Assembly (NCBI RefSeq): GCF_021568695.1
Contig: NZ_JAKGTI010000002.1
Coordinates: forward strand, 496,001-560,000
Length of the DNA stretch: 64,000 bases
DNA from: Maritalea mediterranea
GTDB lineage: Bacteria > Pseudomonadota > Alphaproteobacteria > Rhizobiales > Devosiaceae
Reading direction: 5' to 3'
Shown here: piece after piece, positions 50,960 through 60,446 of the stretch
Numbering within the stretch: the first letter of the stretch is position 1
How the letters are laid out: every line of letters starts with the position of its first letter
Notes under the pieces: model-generated
What the model was told of the DNA's origin: nothing
Databases searched by the model: none
Seen by the model: only the letters and a program-made list of their open reading frames with translations
Position numbers and translations under genes: made by a program

Positions 50960-51699
50960 GTGCTATTGACCTAAACAATCTCAACATCGCTTATTCATCT
51001 GTGCAGGTGGTGCATGGCGCCAGCCTGACGGTCAATGAAGGCGAAAGCTTTGCCCTTGTCGGCGAAAGTGGCTCTGGCAAATCCACGATTTTAAAAGCCA
51101 TCTGCGGCTTGAACGATGAATGGACGGGCGAGATCAAGCTCTATGGCGAGAAAGTTGACCCGCGCAATCGGGCCGATATCTCCCGCATCTCACAAATGGT
51201 GTTTCAGGACCCCTATGGGTCCTTGCACCCGCGCAAGACCGTAGACACCACATTGAGTGAGCCCTTGGCTATCCACGGCATTAAAGACAATGGCGACCGT
51301 GTGGTCGAAATGCTCAATGCCGTGGGGCTAGACCAGCGCTACCGCTTCCGCTTTCCGCACCAAATGTCGGGCGGCCAGCGACAACGTGTGGCCATCGCCC
51401 GCGCCTTGATGCTGAAACCCAAATTGTTGCTCCTGGATGAGCCGACGTCAGCGCTCGATGTGTCAGTGCAGGCAGAGATTTTGAACCTGCTCAAACAATT
51501 GCGAAAAGATCAGAATCTGACCTTCCTGCTGGTGACCCATGACTTACCCGTGGTCTCATTCCTGTGTGATCGATTGGCTGTGATGAAAAAGGGCAAGATC
51601 GTCGAGATTGCCACACGCGATCAACTGGCCAAAGGCGAGTTCAACGACGCCTATTCGCAAGAGCTTTATCACGCCAGCAAGCACGAACATGTCGCCTGA
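50956..51699 (+). CDS. dppF: Peptide-type ABC transporter ATPase (DppF family)
   Basis: 247 residues from the ATG that overlaps the dppD stop; an ATG 12 bases upstream is alternative. Walker A GESGSGKST, signature MSGGQRQRVAIARAL, Walker B LLLLDEPTSALDV and VTHDLPVVSFL. The C-terminal iron-sulfur-type cysteine cluster of some DppF proteins is absent. Ends the operon; a strong terminator follows. Confidence 0.9.
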   Translation: MSAIDLNNLNIAYSSVQVVHGASLTVNEGESFALVGESGSGKSTILKAICGLNDEWTGEIKLYGEKVDPRNRADISRISQMVFQDPYGSLHPRKTVDTTLSEPLAIHGIKDNGDRVVEMLNAVGLDQRYRFRFPHQMSGGQRQRVAIARALMLKPKLLLLDEPTSALDVSVQAEILNLLKQLRKDQNLTFLLVTHDLPVVSFLCDRLAVMKKGKIVEIATRDQLAKGEFNDAYSQELYHASKHEHVA

Positions 51700-51707
51700 A
51701 GTGAAAT

Positions 51708-51736
51708 AAAAAAGGCGGCCAAACGGCCGCCTTTTT
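51708..51736. terminator. Bidirectional intrinsic terminator
   Basis: GGCGGCC-AAAC-GGCCGCC with A-rich sequence on one side and TTTTT on the other, between dppF and the convergent chemoreceptor gene. Confidence 0.88.
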
Positions 51737-51757
51737 ATTCAGTTTGATCTGTACGAT

Positions 51758-54055
51758 CTAGAACTCTTGCCAATCCGGATCTATATCCACCGCCGCATTG
51801 CCAGAATAGGCGGGGGCGGGCTTTGCCGCGGGCGTTTGCTTCGATGCTGATACTGCAGTCGTCTTTCTAGGCGCTGATGCCGTCACTGAAGTCCTACCCA
51901 TATTTTCATTGAGTTTGAAAACTGCCACAATCCGGTCCAGCTCTTCGGCTTGACCTTCGGTCTGTTCAATCGCGGCATTGGTCTCTTCCACCAGCGCGGC
52001 ATTGTGCTGGGTGGTTTCATCCATATCCCGCACCGCCTGATTAATCTCGCCAATCGAATTGGCCTGTGCCCGGCTCTTATCGGCAATGGACACCATCAAT
52101 TCGTTGTTAGAACGCGCGGCTTCAAGCATCGCTTCAAGGTTTGCGGCAGCTTCGGCCACCAGCTTGGTCCCATCGCCAACTTCAGTGACAGATTGCTCGA
52201 TCAGCTTCTTTACATCGGCAGACGCATTGGCCGCGCTTTGCGCCAACCGCCGCACTTCCACAGCCACCACGGCAAAGCCTTTACCAGCCTCGCCAGCACG
52301 TGCAGCTTCAACCGAGGCGTTCAACGCCAGCAGATTGGTCTGGAAGGCGATATCATCAATCATGCCAATAATCTTGGAAATCTCGTTGGAAGACGACGTG
52401 ATCCGCTCCATGGCCTTGTTGGCCTGCCGCATCACTTCACCGCCCTGCTCTGCTGTCTCACGCACCTTCTCTGCGTTGGCGCTGGCGTCAGATGCTTCTT
52501 GCGCATTCTCCAACACCGTGTTTGACAACTGTTCCATCGCCGCTGATGTTTCTTCAATCGTGGCGGCCTGACGTGTGGTCCGATCTGACAGATCGTTTGC
52601 ACCCGACAGAATCTCACTGGTCGCCACTTTCAATTGACGTGAGGTGCTACGCAATCGTGAAATCACGTCGGCCAATTTATCGCCCACTTCGTTGGTGTCA
52701 TTTTTCAACTGAAGGAACGCACCGTGATATTCGCCCTGCACGCGTTGGGTCAGGTCAGTATTCGCGAGCGCCGCCAAAACGCGCCCCACTTCAGTGATCC
52801 CCTGATCAACCGTTTCCACCAGGCTGTTCACGCCATGCGCCAGGCTATTCAGCTCTTCATCAGGGAATTCCTTATCCACCCGTAAGGAGAAGTCACCCAT
52901 AACGGCCGCGTCGACCACATCGCCAAAGGACGCACCAAGTTCGCGCATCATTTCTGCCCGTTCGCGAATGCGGTTATCAGCCGCAATCTTTTCTTCTTCC
53001 GTCATTTCGGTGATTCGATGACCATTGGCGCGGAAAATCTCAACCGCACGAGCCATATCACCAATCTCGTCCTCACGATCATTAAAGCCCACTTCCACAT
53101 CATAATCCCCATCGGCAATTTCTTTCATGCCGCGGGTCATGGATTTCAGCGGTCCTGTGATCACTTTTTGGAAAACGATAAAGATAACACCAACAGCCAA
53201 GAGCGCTGCAATAATGGTTGCGACAACCGCATCACGACGGCTGGCATTGAGCGGGGCAAAAACAACGCCTTTGTCGACCACCACGCCGACATACCAGTCT
53301 ACGGCAGGCAAATCAGCGACTTTGTGAAAACCGACAAAGCTCGCCGCACCTGCGTCATTCACATCCTGAATGCTGCCATCAAAAGCGAGTTTATCCGCTG
53401 AAAAGACTTCAGAGACCGATTTACCGATATTGTCACTGTCACGATGAATGATCACCCGCCCGTCGCCCGAGGCCAAAAAGGCGTAAGTGCCATCATGGTG
53501 CACATCTGCCAGCATCTCAACAATGGTTGTAATAGTAAAGTCGCCGCCAATAACGCCTTTGATCTTGTTACCCGCCATCACAGGTGTGGCAACTGTCACT
53601 GTCAGATTGCCCGTTGACGCATCCTCATAAGGCTCGGTCAACGAGGTGGCCTTGTTGCTCGCCACTTCCTGATACCAGGGGCGTTTGCGCGGGTCATAAT
53701 CTGCTGGCAAATCTTGCGGCGGGTGAATGGAGAATGTGCCGGTGGCATCATCCCCGAAATAGATGGCGTTGAAATTGTTCTCAAGTACCTTGTAGCTCAG
53801 CTCAGCTTTGACATCAGCTTCTTCACCGAGCGCAGCAATCTTTTCGGCCTGCAGCTCAACCAACAACCGACGTTCCCCAAACCAAGCGGCGACCCGGTCG
53901 CTCATATTTTCACCAACCGAGGTAATCTCATCGCGCATGGTCGCTTCCGCCTGCGCGCTGCGATTCAGGTCGAGGAATACGGCAAATGCGGTAAAACAAA
54001 CAACAACAACCCCAACGGTGGCAAGCATTGCCTTTGTTGCAACACCCAATTTCAT
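51758..54055 (-). CDS. Methyl-accepting chemotaxis protein, dCache_1 amino-acid-sensor type
   Basis: 765 residues from an ATG behind GGAGAG. Layout: TM1 about 7-28, periplasmic double-Cache domain about 30-270, TM2 about 274-296, HAMP about 297-350, and the signalling domain about 480-740 with methylation helices and the [16 protein letters not shown] hairpin tip. In the Cache domain Y120, R125, W127, Y128, D145 and D172 match, with the same spacing, the residues that bind amino acids in PctA-type receptors. The C-terminal DWQEF fits the x-W-x-x-F tether for CheR/CheB. Predicted to guide cells towards amino acids. The peptide importer is the neighbour. Confidence 0.9.
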   Translation of the reverse strand: MKLGVATKAMLATVGVVVVCFTAFAVFLDLNRSAQAEATMRDEITSVGENMSDRVAAWFGERRLLVELQAEKIAALGEEADVKAELSYKVLENNFNAIYFGDDATGTFSIHPPQDLPADYDPRKRPWYQEVASNKATSLTEPYEDASTGNLTVTVATPVMAGNKIKGVIGGDFTITTIVEMLADVHHDGTYAFLASGDGRVIIHRDSDNIGKSVSEVFSADKLAFDGSIQDVNDAGAASFVGFHKVADLPAVDWYVGVVVDKGVVFAPLNASRRDAVVATIIAALLAVGVIFIVFQKVITGPLKSMTRGMKEIADGDYDVEVGFNDREDEIGDMARAVEIFRANGHRITEMTEEEKIAADNRIRERAEMMRELGASFGDVVDAAVMGDFSLRVDKEFPDEELNSLAHGVNSLVETVDQGITEVGRVLAALANTDLTQRVQGEYHGAFLQLKNDTNEVGDKLADVISRLRSTSRQLKVATSEILSGANDLSDRTTRQAATIEETSAAMEQLSNTVLENAQEASDASANAEKVRETAEQGGEVMRQANKAMERITSSSNEISKIIGMIDDIAFQTNLLALNASVEAARAGEAGKGFAVVAVEVRRLAQSAANASADVKKLIEQSVTEVGDGTKLVAEAAANLEAMLEAARSNNELMVSIADKSRAQANSIGEINQAVRDMDETTQHNAALVEETNAAIEQTEGQAEELDRIVAVFKLNENMGRTSVTASAPRKTTAVSASKQTPAAKPAPAYSGNAAVDIDPDWQEF

Positions 54056-54628
54056 GCTGGCACTCTCCAATTCAAAAGGATTCCCCGATGATTGTACGGG
54101 AAACATGTGAATCGGAAGATTTACATAGCTTCCTTAATATATGATTGCTTGAATATAGGTTTATTCACGTTTTCTAAACGTAATGCCGGGCTTCAAACCG
54201 GACTACACTTCAATCGCCAGCCTAATATTGGTTCAACCAAAAATTCATTCATCAAATGAAGTCGTGGATGCCTTAATTAGCATCAAACTTGTTCGATCGG
54301 CAAAGAACAATCGATCACACTTGCCTCTTTGATAAACTTCGCTTTGCGCCAAACTATTGTTTACTATTTTCAAACAACGTCAATCTTAAACTCTATTTGC
54401 CGAGATAACCCTTTGATTTAAAATCCTTGTAAAGAGCTAAATATTCTCCAATTAACAATTTAAATGCGGGATCACATAACCTAGACCAAACGGAACAACC
54501 TATCTAAATTATTGAATATAATAACAAATTTTTGCCCTAAAACCCAACTTGAACCCGTCCAGCCCATTGACAAAAAAATTTTGTTCAATTGGTATATAAG
54601 TATTGTCAAATACGAAAAGGTTTCACCT
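54056..54628. other. Long AT-rich intergenic region
   Basis: About 570 bases between the divergent chemoreceptor and LuxR genes. A TTG-initiated in-frame extension of luxR would reach 54512, but without a ribosome site. I see no repeats, promoters of recognised type or small ORFs that I can support. Confidence 0.6.
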
Positions 54629-55351
54629 GTGACTCTGGACCAGTTGTCACATCTGCTGAATGCGCCATTAGAAAAGTTCAATTCTTTGGATGATGCGCAC
54701 CACTGTTTGACCTACTGGGCCGATTGCTTCGAGGTCGGTCATATGGCGTATTTGGCAACCGACCTGGCCGAGATGAACCCGGAGACCTTTTGCTTGGTGA
54801 CCACTTATCCGCCAAACTGGGTGAAGCGCTACGTCGAGAAGAATTACATCACCATTGATCCGGTGGTCCAGACAGCGCGAAAGCACACGCGCCCATTTTT
54901 CTGGTCAGAGTGCCGCTGCGACTCTTCGGAAGTTTCAGCGCTGTTCAAGGATGCGCGACAACACGGCCTCGGGGAACAAGGCCTTACTATTCCCATCCAT
55001 GGGGCAAAAGCCGACAAGGCAATGTTCTCTATAGCCGCAAACATGTCAGAATCTGAATGGCAGGCTTATTGCGCCCGGCATATGGGCAATTTAATCCTGT
55101 TTGCGTTGCAATTCCACATGGCTGCGATCGATGTGCGCGGGGCGCTGCTCAAACGCCCTCAATTGAAAGGTCGGGAAATTGAAATTCTCTACTGGATCGC
55201 TGAAGGCAAGACCGCGTGGGAAACCAGCAAAATCCTTGATATTTCGGAAAAAACTGTTGAACATTGCCTCAAACAAATCCGCAACAAGTTCAACGCCACC
55301 AACACAACCCATGCCGTCAGTTTGGCGTTCAGACTGGGCATTTTGCACTAG
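54629..55351 (+). CDS. LuxR-family transcriptional regulator with autoinducer-binding domain (solo)
   Basis: 240 residues from a GTG with AAAAGG eight bases upstream, the length of TraR/LuxR proteins. All ligand-pocket invariants are present with TraR spacing: W64-x3-Y68, D77-P78, W92 and, slightly shifted, G118. The C-terminal helix-turn-helix is LKGREIEILYWIAEGKTAWETSKILDISEKTVEHCLKQIR (segments near 178-217). It should bind an acyl-homoserine lactone. No luxI is in the window, so it is a LuxR solo here. Confidence 0.87.
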   Translation: MTLDQLSHLLNAPLEKFNSLDDAHHCLTYWADCFEVGHMAYLATDLAEMNPETFCLVTTYPPNWVKRYVEKNYITIDPVVQTARKHTRPFFWSECRCDSSEVSALFKDARQHGLGEQGLTIPIHGAKADKAMFSIAANMSESEWQAYCARHMGNLILFALQFHMAAIDVRGALLKRPQLKGREIEILYWIAEGKTAWETSKILDISEKTVEHCLKQIRNKFNATNTTHAVSLAFRLGILH

Positions 55352-55431
55352 CAAGATTTTGCGCATCTGTGGAACAAGCACCGGGTTGAAACGTTTTCGC
55401 GAGGCCCTACAATCAACAAGGTAATAACCCG

Positions 55432-56346
55432 ATGCACATATGCGCGTTACTGAACAAGGATGGCGGCACATTAAAGACTATCGATGTCGACCAGTTCGCC
55501 CGCGAACTCCAACAAGGCTTTGAAGCACAGGGCCACAAGATTGACATACAGATCGTCGCAGGCGATCAGTTGATTGACGGGCTGGACAAGATCGCAAAAA
55601 GCGAGGAATGCGATGTTTTGCTGGCTGGCGGCGGCGACGGCACCATATCTGCAGCGGCACAATATTGTTGGCAGAGTGATAAGACACTGGGCGTCATCCC
55701 CGCTGGTACGATGAACCTGTTCGCCCGCTCCCTCGGATTGCCGCTTGACTTAAATGACGCGACAGTAGCCTTGGCTCAGGCAAAGCCAACGCAAGTGGAT
55801 GTTGGCACAGCAAATGACAGATTATTCTTGCACCAAATTTCGGTGGGTATGCACCCCAAAATCGTAAAATTACGGGATCAACAACAACATCAATCGCGGT
55901 TTCAGAAGATTTTCGGCAGCCTCAAAGCAGCTTTGACCACCTTTAACCAACCGCCCAGCTATCGCATTGAACTGGAATTGGACGGACATGCGGAGCAAGA
56001 AAAGCTCAGCCTGATTGCTGTCTCCAATAATAAATATGGCCGCGGACACATGCCCTATGCGGACCTGCCACAGCAGGGAGAACTGGGCGTTTATACCGCC
56101 CGGCCTTTGCCCACTCAGGACAATCTGAAACTGGCCTCAGACCTGATTTTGGGCACCTGGGACACCAATCCCGATCTGGTTGAACGCAGCGCCCAAACGG
56201 TGACCCTTCGATTTACTGATCGCAAAAACACACCCGATGTGACGATTGATGGCGAGTTGGTGACCGATCAAAAAGAGTTTGAGATCAAGATACACCCAAA
56301 GGCGCTTAGCGTGCTGGTGCCAGCCCCCCCTCACAGCAGCAACTAG
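55432..56346 (+). CDS. Diacylglycerol kinase-family lipid kinase
   Basis: 304 residues. LLAGGGDGTISAAAQY near 61-76 is the DAGK catalytic GGGDGT motif, and VIPAGTMNLFARSLGLP follows as in YegS/BmrU and diacylglycerol kinase proteins. The C-terminal beta-sandwich (YAVS..., VTIDGELVTDQKEF) matches the lipid-kinase second domain. The substrate is probably a lipid, uncertain. It starts 81 bases after luxR and could be its downstream partner. Confidence 0.87.
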   Translation: MHICALLNKDGGTLKTIDVDQFARELQQGFEAQGHKIDIQIVAGDQLIDGLDKIAKSEECDVLLAGGGDGTISAAAQYCWQSDKTLGVIPAGTMNLFARSLGLPLDLNDATVALAQAKPTQVDVGTANDRLFLHQISVGMHPKIVKLRDQQQHQSRFQKIFGSLKAALTTFNQPPSYRIELELDGHAEQEKLSLIAVSNNKYGRGHMPYADLPQQGELGVYTARPLPTQDNLKLASDLILGTWDTNPDLVERSAQTVTLRFTDRKNTPDVTIDGELVTDQKEFEIKIHPKALSVLVPAPPHSSN

Positions 56347-56395
56347 ACAAGCACCGCCGGTCAGACTAAGGCTATGCAACAGGAGGCATCACCTT

Positions 56396-56602
56396 ATGGC
56401 ATATCTCAACCGGTTCCTGATCACCTTCGGCTTTTTGCTGTTTGGCCTGTTTATGTGGGTGATCCTGCCCAACACAATCGGTTTGATTGCATTCATCTTG
56501 TTTGGTTTTGTCGGCGCCTTGCTGGGCGCAATCGTCTTTAGAAAACAGGCCTCGGAAAAACAGATCAAAGAAGATCTGCAAAACCGTCTCGACAACGATT
56601 AA
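56396..56602 (+). CDS. Small two-TM membrane protein
   Basis: 68 residues from an ATG behind CAGGAGG. Two hydrophobic segments, about 6-25 and 27-49, then a charged tail (FRKQASEKQIKEDLQNRLDND, as a segment of basic and acidic residues). No family recognised. It follows the lipid kinase by 49 bases on the same strand. Confidence 0.7.
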   Translation: MAYLNRFLITFGFLLFGLFMWVILPNTIGLIAFILFGFVGALLGAIVFRKQASEKQIKEDLQNRLDND

Positions 56603-56628
56603 AAAGCGCGGCCCCGAAGGACCGCGCA
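56600..56628 (-). terminator. Intrinsic terminator of the cupin operon
   Basis: On the minus strand GCGCGG-N10-CCGCGC followed by TTTTTAATCG, 37 bases beyond the cupin stop. A second stem, CATGCTG-N9-CAGCATG, lies at 56631-56653. Confidence 0.8.
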
Positions 56629-56663
56629 AACATGCTGCTGAAAATTCAGCATGCGCTCAACTC

Positions 56664-57794
56664 TTAATCGGCCGCCACTTCGGTTTCAAACTCTGACGGC
56701 AGCGTAATTTCCAACAGCTCACAATCGTCAGAACAATTGCGATAGGCCGCTTTCATGAATGGCGGCACCACAAACGCATCGCCCGCCACCAGATCATAAG
56801 GCTCTTCGCCATCCACCATCAGGGTCATGCTGCCTTCTTTAACGAAGGTGAACAGTATATCGGTATTGTGGCTGGTGCGCGGCGCCACTTCGCCTTTAAT
56901 CGGCCGCGCCACTTGCACGCCAGCAACACCTTTTGTTGCCACGCCAATGCCCGTATCTCGGGCTTCAAATCCGGGAATGCGCCACGGTTTCCAAGTGGCT
57001 TCCGCCACTTTGTCATAAACAAATTTGGTGCCCTGCCATTCTCGATCCGGGTCGCCTTTGCCGTTGGGCAAGGTCATCTCATGGTCAATGGTGGTCACAT
57101 GGTCGGCGGGCACGCCGATTTCCACCACTTCCACATTGTCTGAGGCTTCCACCACGCGGTGGCGGATTTCTGGCGGTTGGATCACGCAGTCGCCCGCGGT
57201 CAGACGAATCTTATCCCCTTGATCCTCATAAAGCACATCAACCCAGCCGCGATAGCAAAAGATCAATTGAAAACCGACCGTGTGATAATGCACCATATCC
57301 GGCACCGGCCCGCCATCAGGAATGCGGATGTGGGAGGCAATGATGGAGCCGCCCAACCGATCCGGGATCAAATCGCGATAGCGCATACCCGCGCGCCCAA
57401 TCACCCAGCTGTCGCTGTCTTTCAAGCGTCGCACCAAAAAACTATGCTGTGTTTCCGGCTGCACCAAGGGCGGGTTGGCATCGATAATTTCAATCTGGGT
57501 ACCGTTGGGTGCAGTCAGCTTGGTTTGCCCATTAGCAAACTTATCTGGATCATCACAATTCAGGCGCAAACTATGCACCTCAGCAGTGGCATTGCGATCC
57601 AATCGGATTGACACCCCATGGCCAGAGATCACGGCAACGCTCGGATCGTCCGCTGGAAAAATCTTATCCAGCCGGAAACCCAGCCGCTTCAGATAAAATG
57701 GCAAATCCTGTTTCAAATCATTGGTCGGCAGCACAATTTCCGCGCCCCGTACCAAATCCAGATTTGTATTCAGTTCAGCATTTTGCGGATCCAT
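56664..57794 (-). CDS. VOC plus double-cupin domain protein
   Basis: 376 residues from the ATG at MDPQNAE with GGAGG eight bases upstream. Residues 15-100 read as a glyoxalase/VOC domain (AEIVLPTNDLKQDLPFYLKRLGF, HGVSIRLDR). Two cupins follow: the first near 165-245 with MVHYHTVGFQLIFCYRGWVDVLYEDQG and PPEIRHRVV (histidine-rich, metal-binding), the second near 300-365 (SHNTDILFTFVKEGSMTLMV, PPFMKAAYRN) with few metal ligands. A ring-cleaving dioxygenase like gentisate dioxygenase would fit, but so would an isomerase. Last gene of the hyuA operon. Confidence 0.75.
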   Translation of the reverse strand: MDPQNAELNTNLDLVRGAEIVLPTNDLKQDLPFYLKRLGFRLDKIFPADDPSVAVISGHGVSIRLDRNATAEVHSLRLNCDDPDKFANGQTKLTAPNGTQIEIIDANPPLVQPETQHSFLVRRLKDSDSWVIGRAGMRYRDLIPDRLGGSIIASHIRIPDGGPVPDMVHYHTVGFQLIFCYRGWVDVLYEDQGDKIRLTAGDCVIQPPEIRHRVVEASDNVEVVEIGVPADHVTTIDHEMTLPNGKGDPDREWQGTKFVYDKVAEATWKPWRIPGFEARDTGIGVATKGVAGVQVARPIKGEVAPRTSHNTDILFTFVKEGSMTLMVDGEEPYDLVAGDAFVVPPFMKAAYRNCSDDCELLEITLPSEFETEVAAD

Positions 57795-57807
57795 GACCAT
57801 CTCCTCC

Positions 57808-58239
57808 CTATTGATGTTCAAGGCGCGCTTTGACCAGCATCACCTCGGCCTCATGGCATGTTTTGAGCTTGTGCCAGCGGAAATCGTCCATATCGACCTG
57901 TCGCCAAACCATCAGCGAGAAAACGCTTTGGTTAGCGCCAAGGCCCAAGGTCGGGCCGGGCAAAATGCGCGCACTGATCCGGGCTGTAAAAGGCCCGGTT
58001 TCCATGGCAGATAGCAAATAATGCACCATGTGAAACGCGGGCTCATAGTCCACCTTGACGTAGATTTCGCCACCATCAAAAAGGCTTTTGCCTTTGGTGA
58101 CGCCATCGCCAAGCGTTTCAATTTCCCATGTGCCAAAGGTCCACTGGTCCAGATTTTGCGGCGAGGCCACAAAATCCACCACCTTGTCGTGGGGCGCATC
58201 AATCACAATGGAGGTGATATGGCTATCAAGAATGCTCAT
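57808..58239 (-). CDS. SRPBCC-fold protein
   Basis: 143 residues from the ATG at MSILDSHITSIVI. START/polyketide cyclase-like fold: IDAPHDKVVDFVASPQNLDQWTFG is the typical beginning, followed by a hydrophobic cavity strand pattern. Members bind hydrophobic ligands or act as cyclases or hydratases. Its start overlaps the end of the regulator by 14 bases; the cupin gene follows 13 bases later. Confidence 0.8.
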   Translation of the reverse strand: MSILDSHITSIVIDAPHDKVVDFVASPQNLDQWTFGTWEIETLGDGVTKGKSLFDGGEIYVKVDYEPAFHMVHYLLSAMETGPFTARISARILPGPTLGLGANQSVFSLMVWRQVDMDDFRWHKLKTCHEAEVMLVKARLEHQ

Positions 58240-58849
58240 TGATAAAGCCTTCTGATTTGCCATCAATATTGGTTACCACCAAAATCTTTGCCGGGCCATC
58301 GCCCCCCGCCACATAGGCGTGGGCCATGCTGCCATCAAAATAAATGCTGTCGCCCTTATTGAGCAAAGTGGGGGAATAAAAATCCGTATAAAGGATCAAC
58401 TGACCCTCAAGCACATATAAAAACTCTTCGCCAGCATGGCTGGCCAAACCGCCTGCTTCTTCAAGCGAGCGCTTGGTGACCGTATTCACCGCCGGATGCA
58501 TCTTCTTGTTGGCCAGATCGGTGGACAGCACTTCCGCCACATAACGCGCAGTCACTATGGGCGGCTGCTCTCCGGCTCGCGAAATCGAGCGCACGCCGGT
58601 GCGCATAGGCTGTGCTGCCGCCTCAAAAAAGGCCGTGATGTCCACATCCAGCGCCTGGCTGAGAATGTAGAGATTGTGCGCACTCACCGGCGTTTGCTCA
58701 TTTTCCACCCGCGACAAGGTCGCCTCGGAAATGCTGGTGATGCGTGCCAGCTCACTCAACGAATATTTCTTGGCTTTGCGGAAGGCTTTCACCTGCGCGC
58801 CGACTTTCAAATCCTCAAAATTTGGCCTGCGTGATGGGTCAGTCGCCAT
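58226..58849 (-). CDS. XRE-family regulator with cupin domain
   Basis: 207 residues. Helix-turn-helix at about 17-70 (YSLSELARITSISEATLSRVENEQTPVSAHNLYILSQAL in pieces) and a cupin from about 130 (HAGEEFLYVLEGQLILYTD, GDSIYFDGSMAHAYVAGGDGP). It lies inside the operon, overlapping hyuB by 11 bases and the SRPBCC gene by 14. It is the obvious candidate to bind the two TTTCA-N4-TGAAA repeats of the divergent promoters. Confidence 0.88.
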   Translation of the reverse strand: MATDPSRRPNFEDLKVGAQVKAFRKAKKYSLSELARITSISEATLSRVENEQTPVSAHNLYILSQALDVDITAFFEAAAQPMRTGVRSISRAGEQPPIVTARYVAEVLSTDLANKKMHPAVNTVTKRSLEEAGGLASHAGEEFLYVLEGQLILYTDFYSPTLLNKGDSIYFDGSMAHAYVAGGDGPAKILVVTNIDGKSEGFINEHS

Positions 58850-60446
58850 TCTTTTGCTCCTTTACGTCCGGGTGGCCGAATCCGCCACCGCCGGGCAATT
58901 CTACCACCAGGCTGTCGCCGGCGGGAACCAGATGAATGCCTTTGCCTTTCAAAGCTGGCCCTGTGCCCAAATAGGCCTTGCCCAACGCCCCCGGCTCGCC
59001 GCCTTCGCGGCCCGCTGCTGCGTTGTTCAGCCGATCAAATGTGGCCGCTGAAATGGTAAAAGGTGCCGCCTCGCGGTTCGCCACCTCAATCACTTGCCCA
59101 TGGCCGCCGCGATATTTGCCTTTGCCGCCACTGTCGCGCAAAATCCGTTTGCGCTTGAACCACAAGGGGCACTGGCTTTCGGTGATCTCCACCGGAATAG
59201 ACCCCACGCCCGACGGAAAGGCCATCGCGTTCAAGCCGTCCTTGCCCGGCCGTCCCCCAATGCCACCAATGGCTACATTCATCACATTAAAGCGGCTTGT
59301 ATCCTTCAACTCACTGGGCAGCGCATGGCCATGGGCAGATGCCATCGCCAACACCCAAATGCTGCCCGCGCTTTCCGCCTGAACCCGGTTCGGCAGCGCC
59401 TGCGCGAGGCAACCAAACACCGCATCAGGCAGCATTTGGCCGATCACATGGCGGGCCGTAACCGGGCTGGGAGACACCGGATCGACGCAAGTCCCCGGTT
59501 CGCTAATAAGATCAAAACAGCCCAGTGAGCCAGCATTGTTCGGCACATCTGGCGCAATCACCGCTTTCAGCCCAAAAACCACATAGGCTTGGCTATAGGT
59601 GCGTGGCGAGTTGATCCCATAATTGGAGGCAGGTGAACTGCCCGACAGATCAATGGTGATCTGATCACCTTCCACCCGCAATTCGGTTTTGATGGTGATC
59701 GGGCTTTCATAGCCATCCAACGGCAAATCATAATGATAGACACCATCCGGCACCTCACGGATCGCCTTTTGGGTCGCCGCTTTCGACGTCTCCAAAATAT
59801 GTGCCGCCAAATCATCCAACCCGTCGATCTGAAACTCTTCCATCATCTCGACCAGCCGATTGACGCCCGTATCATTGGCGCTGATCAGCGACATCAAATC
59901 GCCGCGCACCTCCACCGGATTGCGCGTATTAGCCAAGATCACACTGAGCAAATCTTCATTGAGTTGTCCCTCGCGCCGCAAATATATATGCGGCACCAAA
60001 GTGCCCTCTTCATAAATTGACGTCGCATCTGCAGAGAACCCGACACCACCCACATCAATGACGTGGCAGGTCGAGGCGAAAAGCCCGATCGGTTTGCCGT
60101 TGTAAAAAGCAGGTGTCACCACCACAAAGTCAAACAAATGCCCGGTGCCCATCCATGGGTCATTGCTCACCAACACATCACCAGGTTTCAACGTTTCGAT
60201 GGGAAAGCGCTCCAAGAAATGCACCACCGCATTGGCCATAGTGTTCACATGCCCCGGCGTGCCCGTCACCGCTTGCGCCAACATCGCCCCGCTCAAATCA
60301 TAAACCCCGGCGGACAGATCCCCCGCCTCCCGCGCCACCGCACCAAAGGCTGTGCGCAGCAAGGATTGCGCCTGCTCTTCCACCACGGAAATCAGGCGGT
60401 TCCACATCACTTGGGTGCGAATAGCGTCATGAGCGTTCTGGCGCAT
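58839..60446 (-). CDS. hyuB: Hydantoinase/oxoprolinase subunit B family protein
   Basis: 535 residues. HyuB hallmarks are the N-terminal NRLISVVEEQAQSLLRTAFG, VSNDPWMGTGHLFDFVVVTP near 90-109, GTPGHVNTMA, and late RDSGGKGKYRGGHGQ. It works with HyuA as an ATP-dependent amide hydrolase or as a carboxylase. It overlaps hyuA by one base and the regulator by 11. Confidence 0.92.
   Translation of the reverse strand: MRQNAHDAIRTQVMWNRLISVVEEQAQSLLRTAFGAVAREAGDLSAGVYDLSGAMLAQAVTGTPGHVNTMANAVVHFLERFPIETLKPGDVLVSNDPWMGTGHLFDFVVVTPAFYNGKPIGLFASTCHVIDVGGVGFSADATSIYEEGTLVPHIYLRREGQLNEDLLSVILANTRNPVEVRGDLMSLISANDTGVNRLVEMMEEFQIDGLDDLAAHILETSKAATQKAIREVPDGVYHYDLPLDGYESPITIKTELRVEGDQITIDLSGSSPASNYGINSPRTYSQAYVVFGLKAVIAPDVPNNAGSLGCFDLISEPGTCVDPVSPSPVTARHVIGQMLPDAVFGCLAQALPNRVQAESAGSIWVLAMASAHGHALPSELKDTSRFNVMNVAIGGIGGRPGKDGLNAMAFPSGVGSIPVEITESQCPLWFKRKRILRDSGGKGKYRGGHGQVIEVANREAAPFTISAATFDRLNNAAAGREGGEPGALGKAYLGTGPALKGKGIHLVPAGDSLVVELPGGGGFGHPDVKEQKNGD

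Noticed and set aside
54512-54628. TTG-initiated N-terminal extension of luxR
   Set aside because: No ribosome site, low-complexity AT-rich sequence, and the shorter GTG start gives the family-typical length.
54056-56602. luxI synthase partner for the LuxR protein
   Set aside because: No autoinducer-synthase motifs in any frame nearby; neighbours are a chemoreceptor and a lipid kinase.
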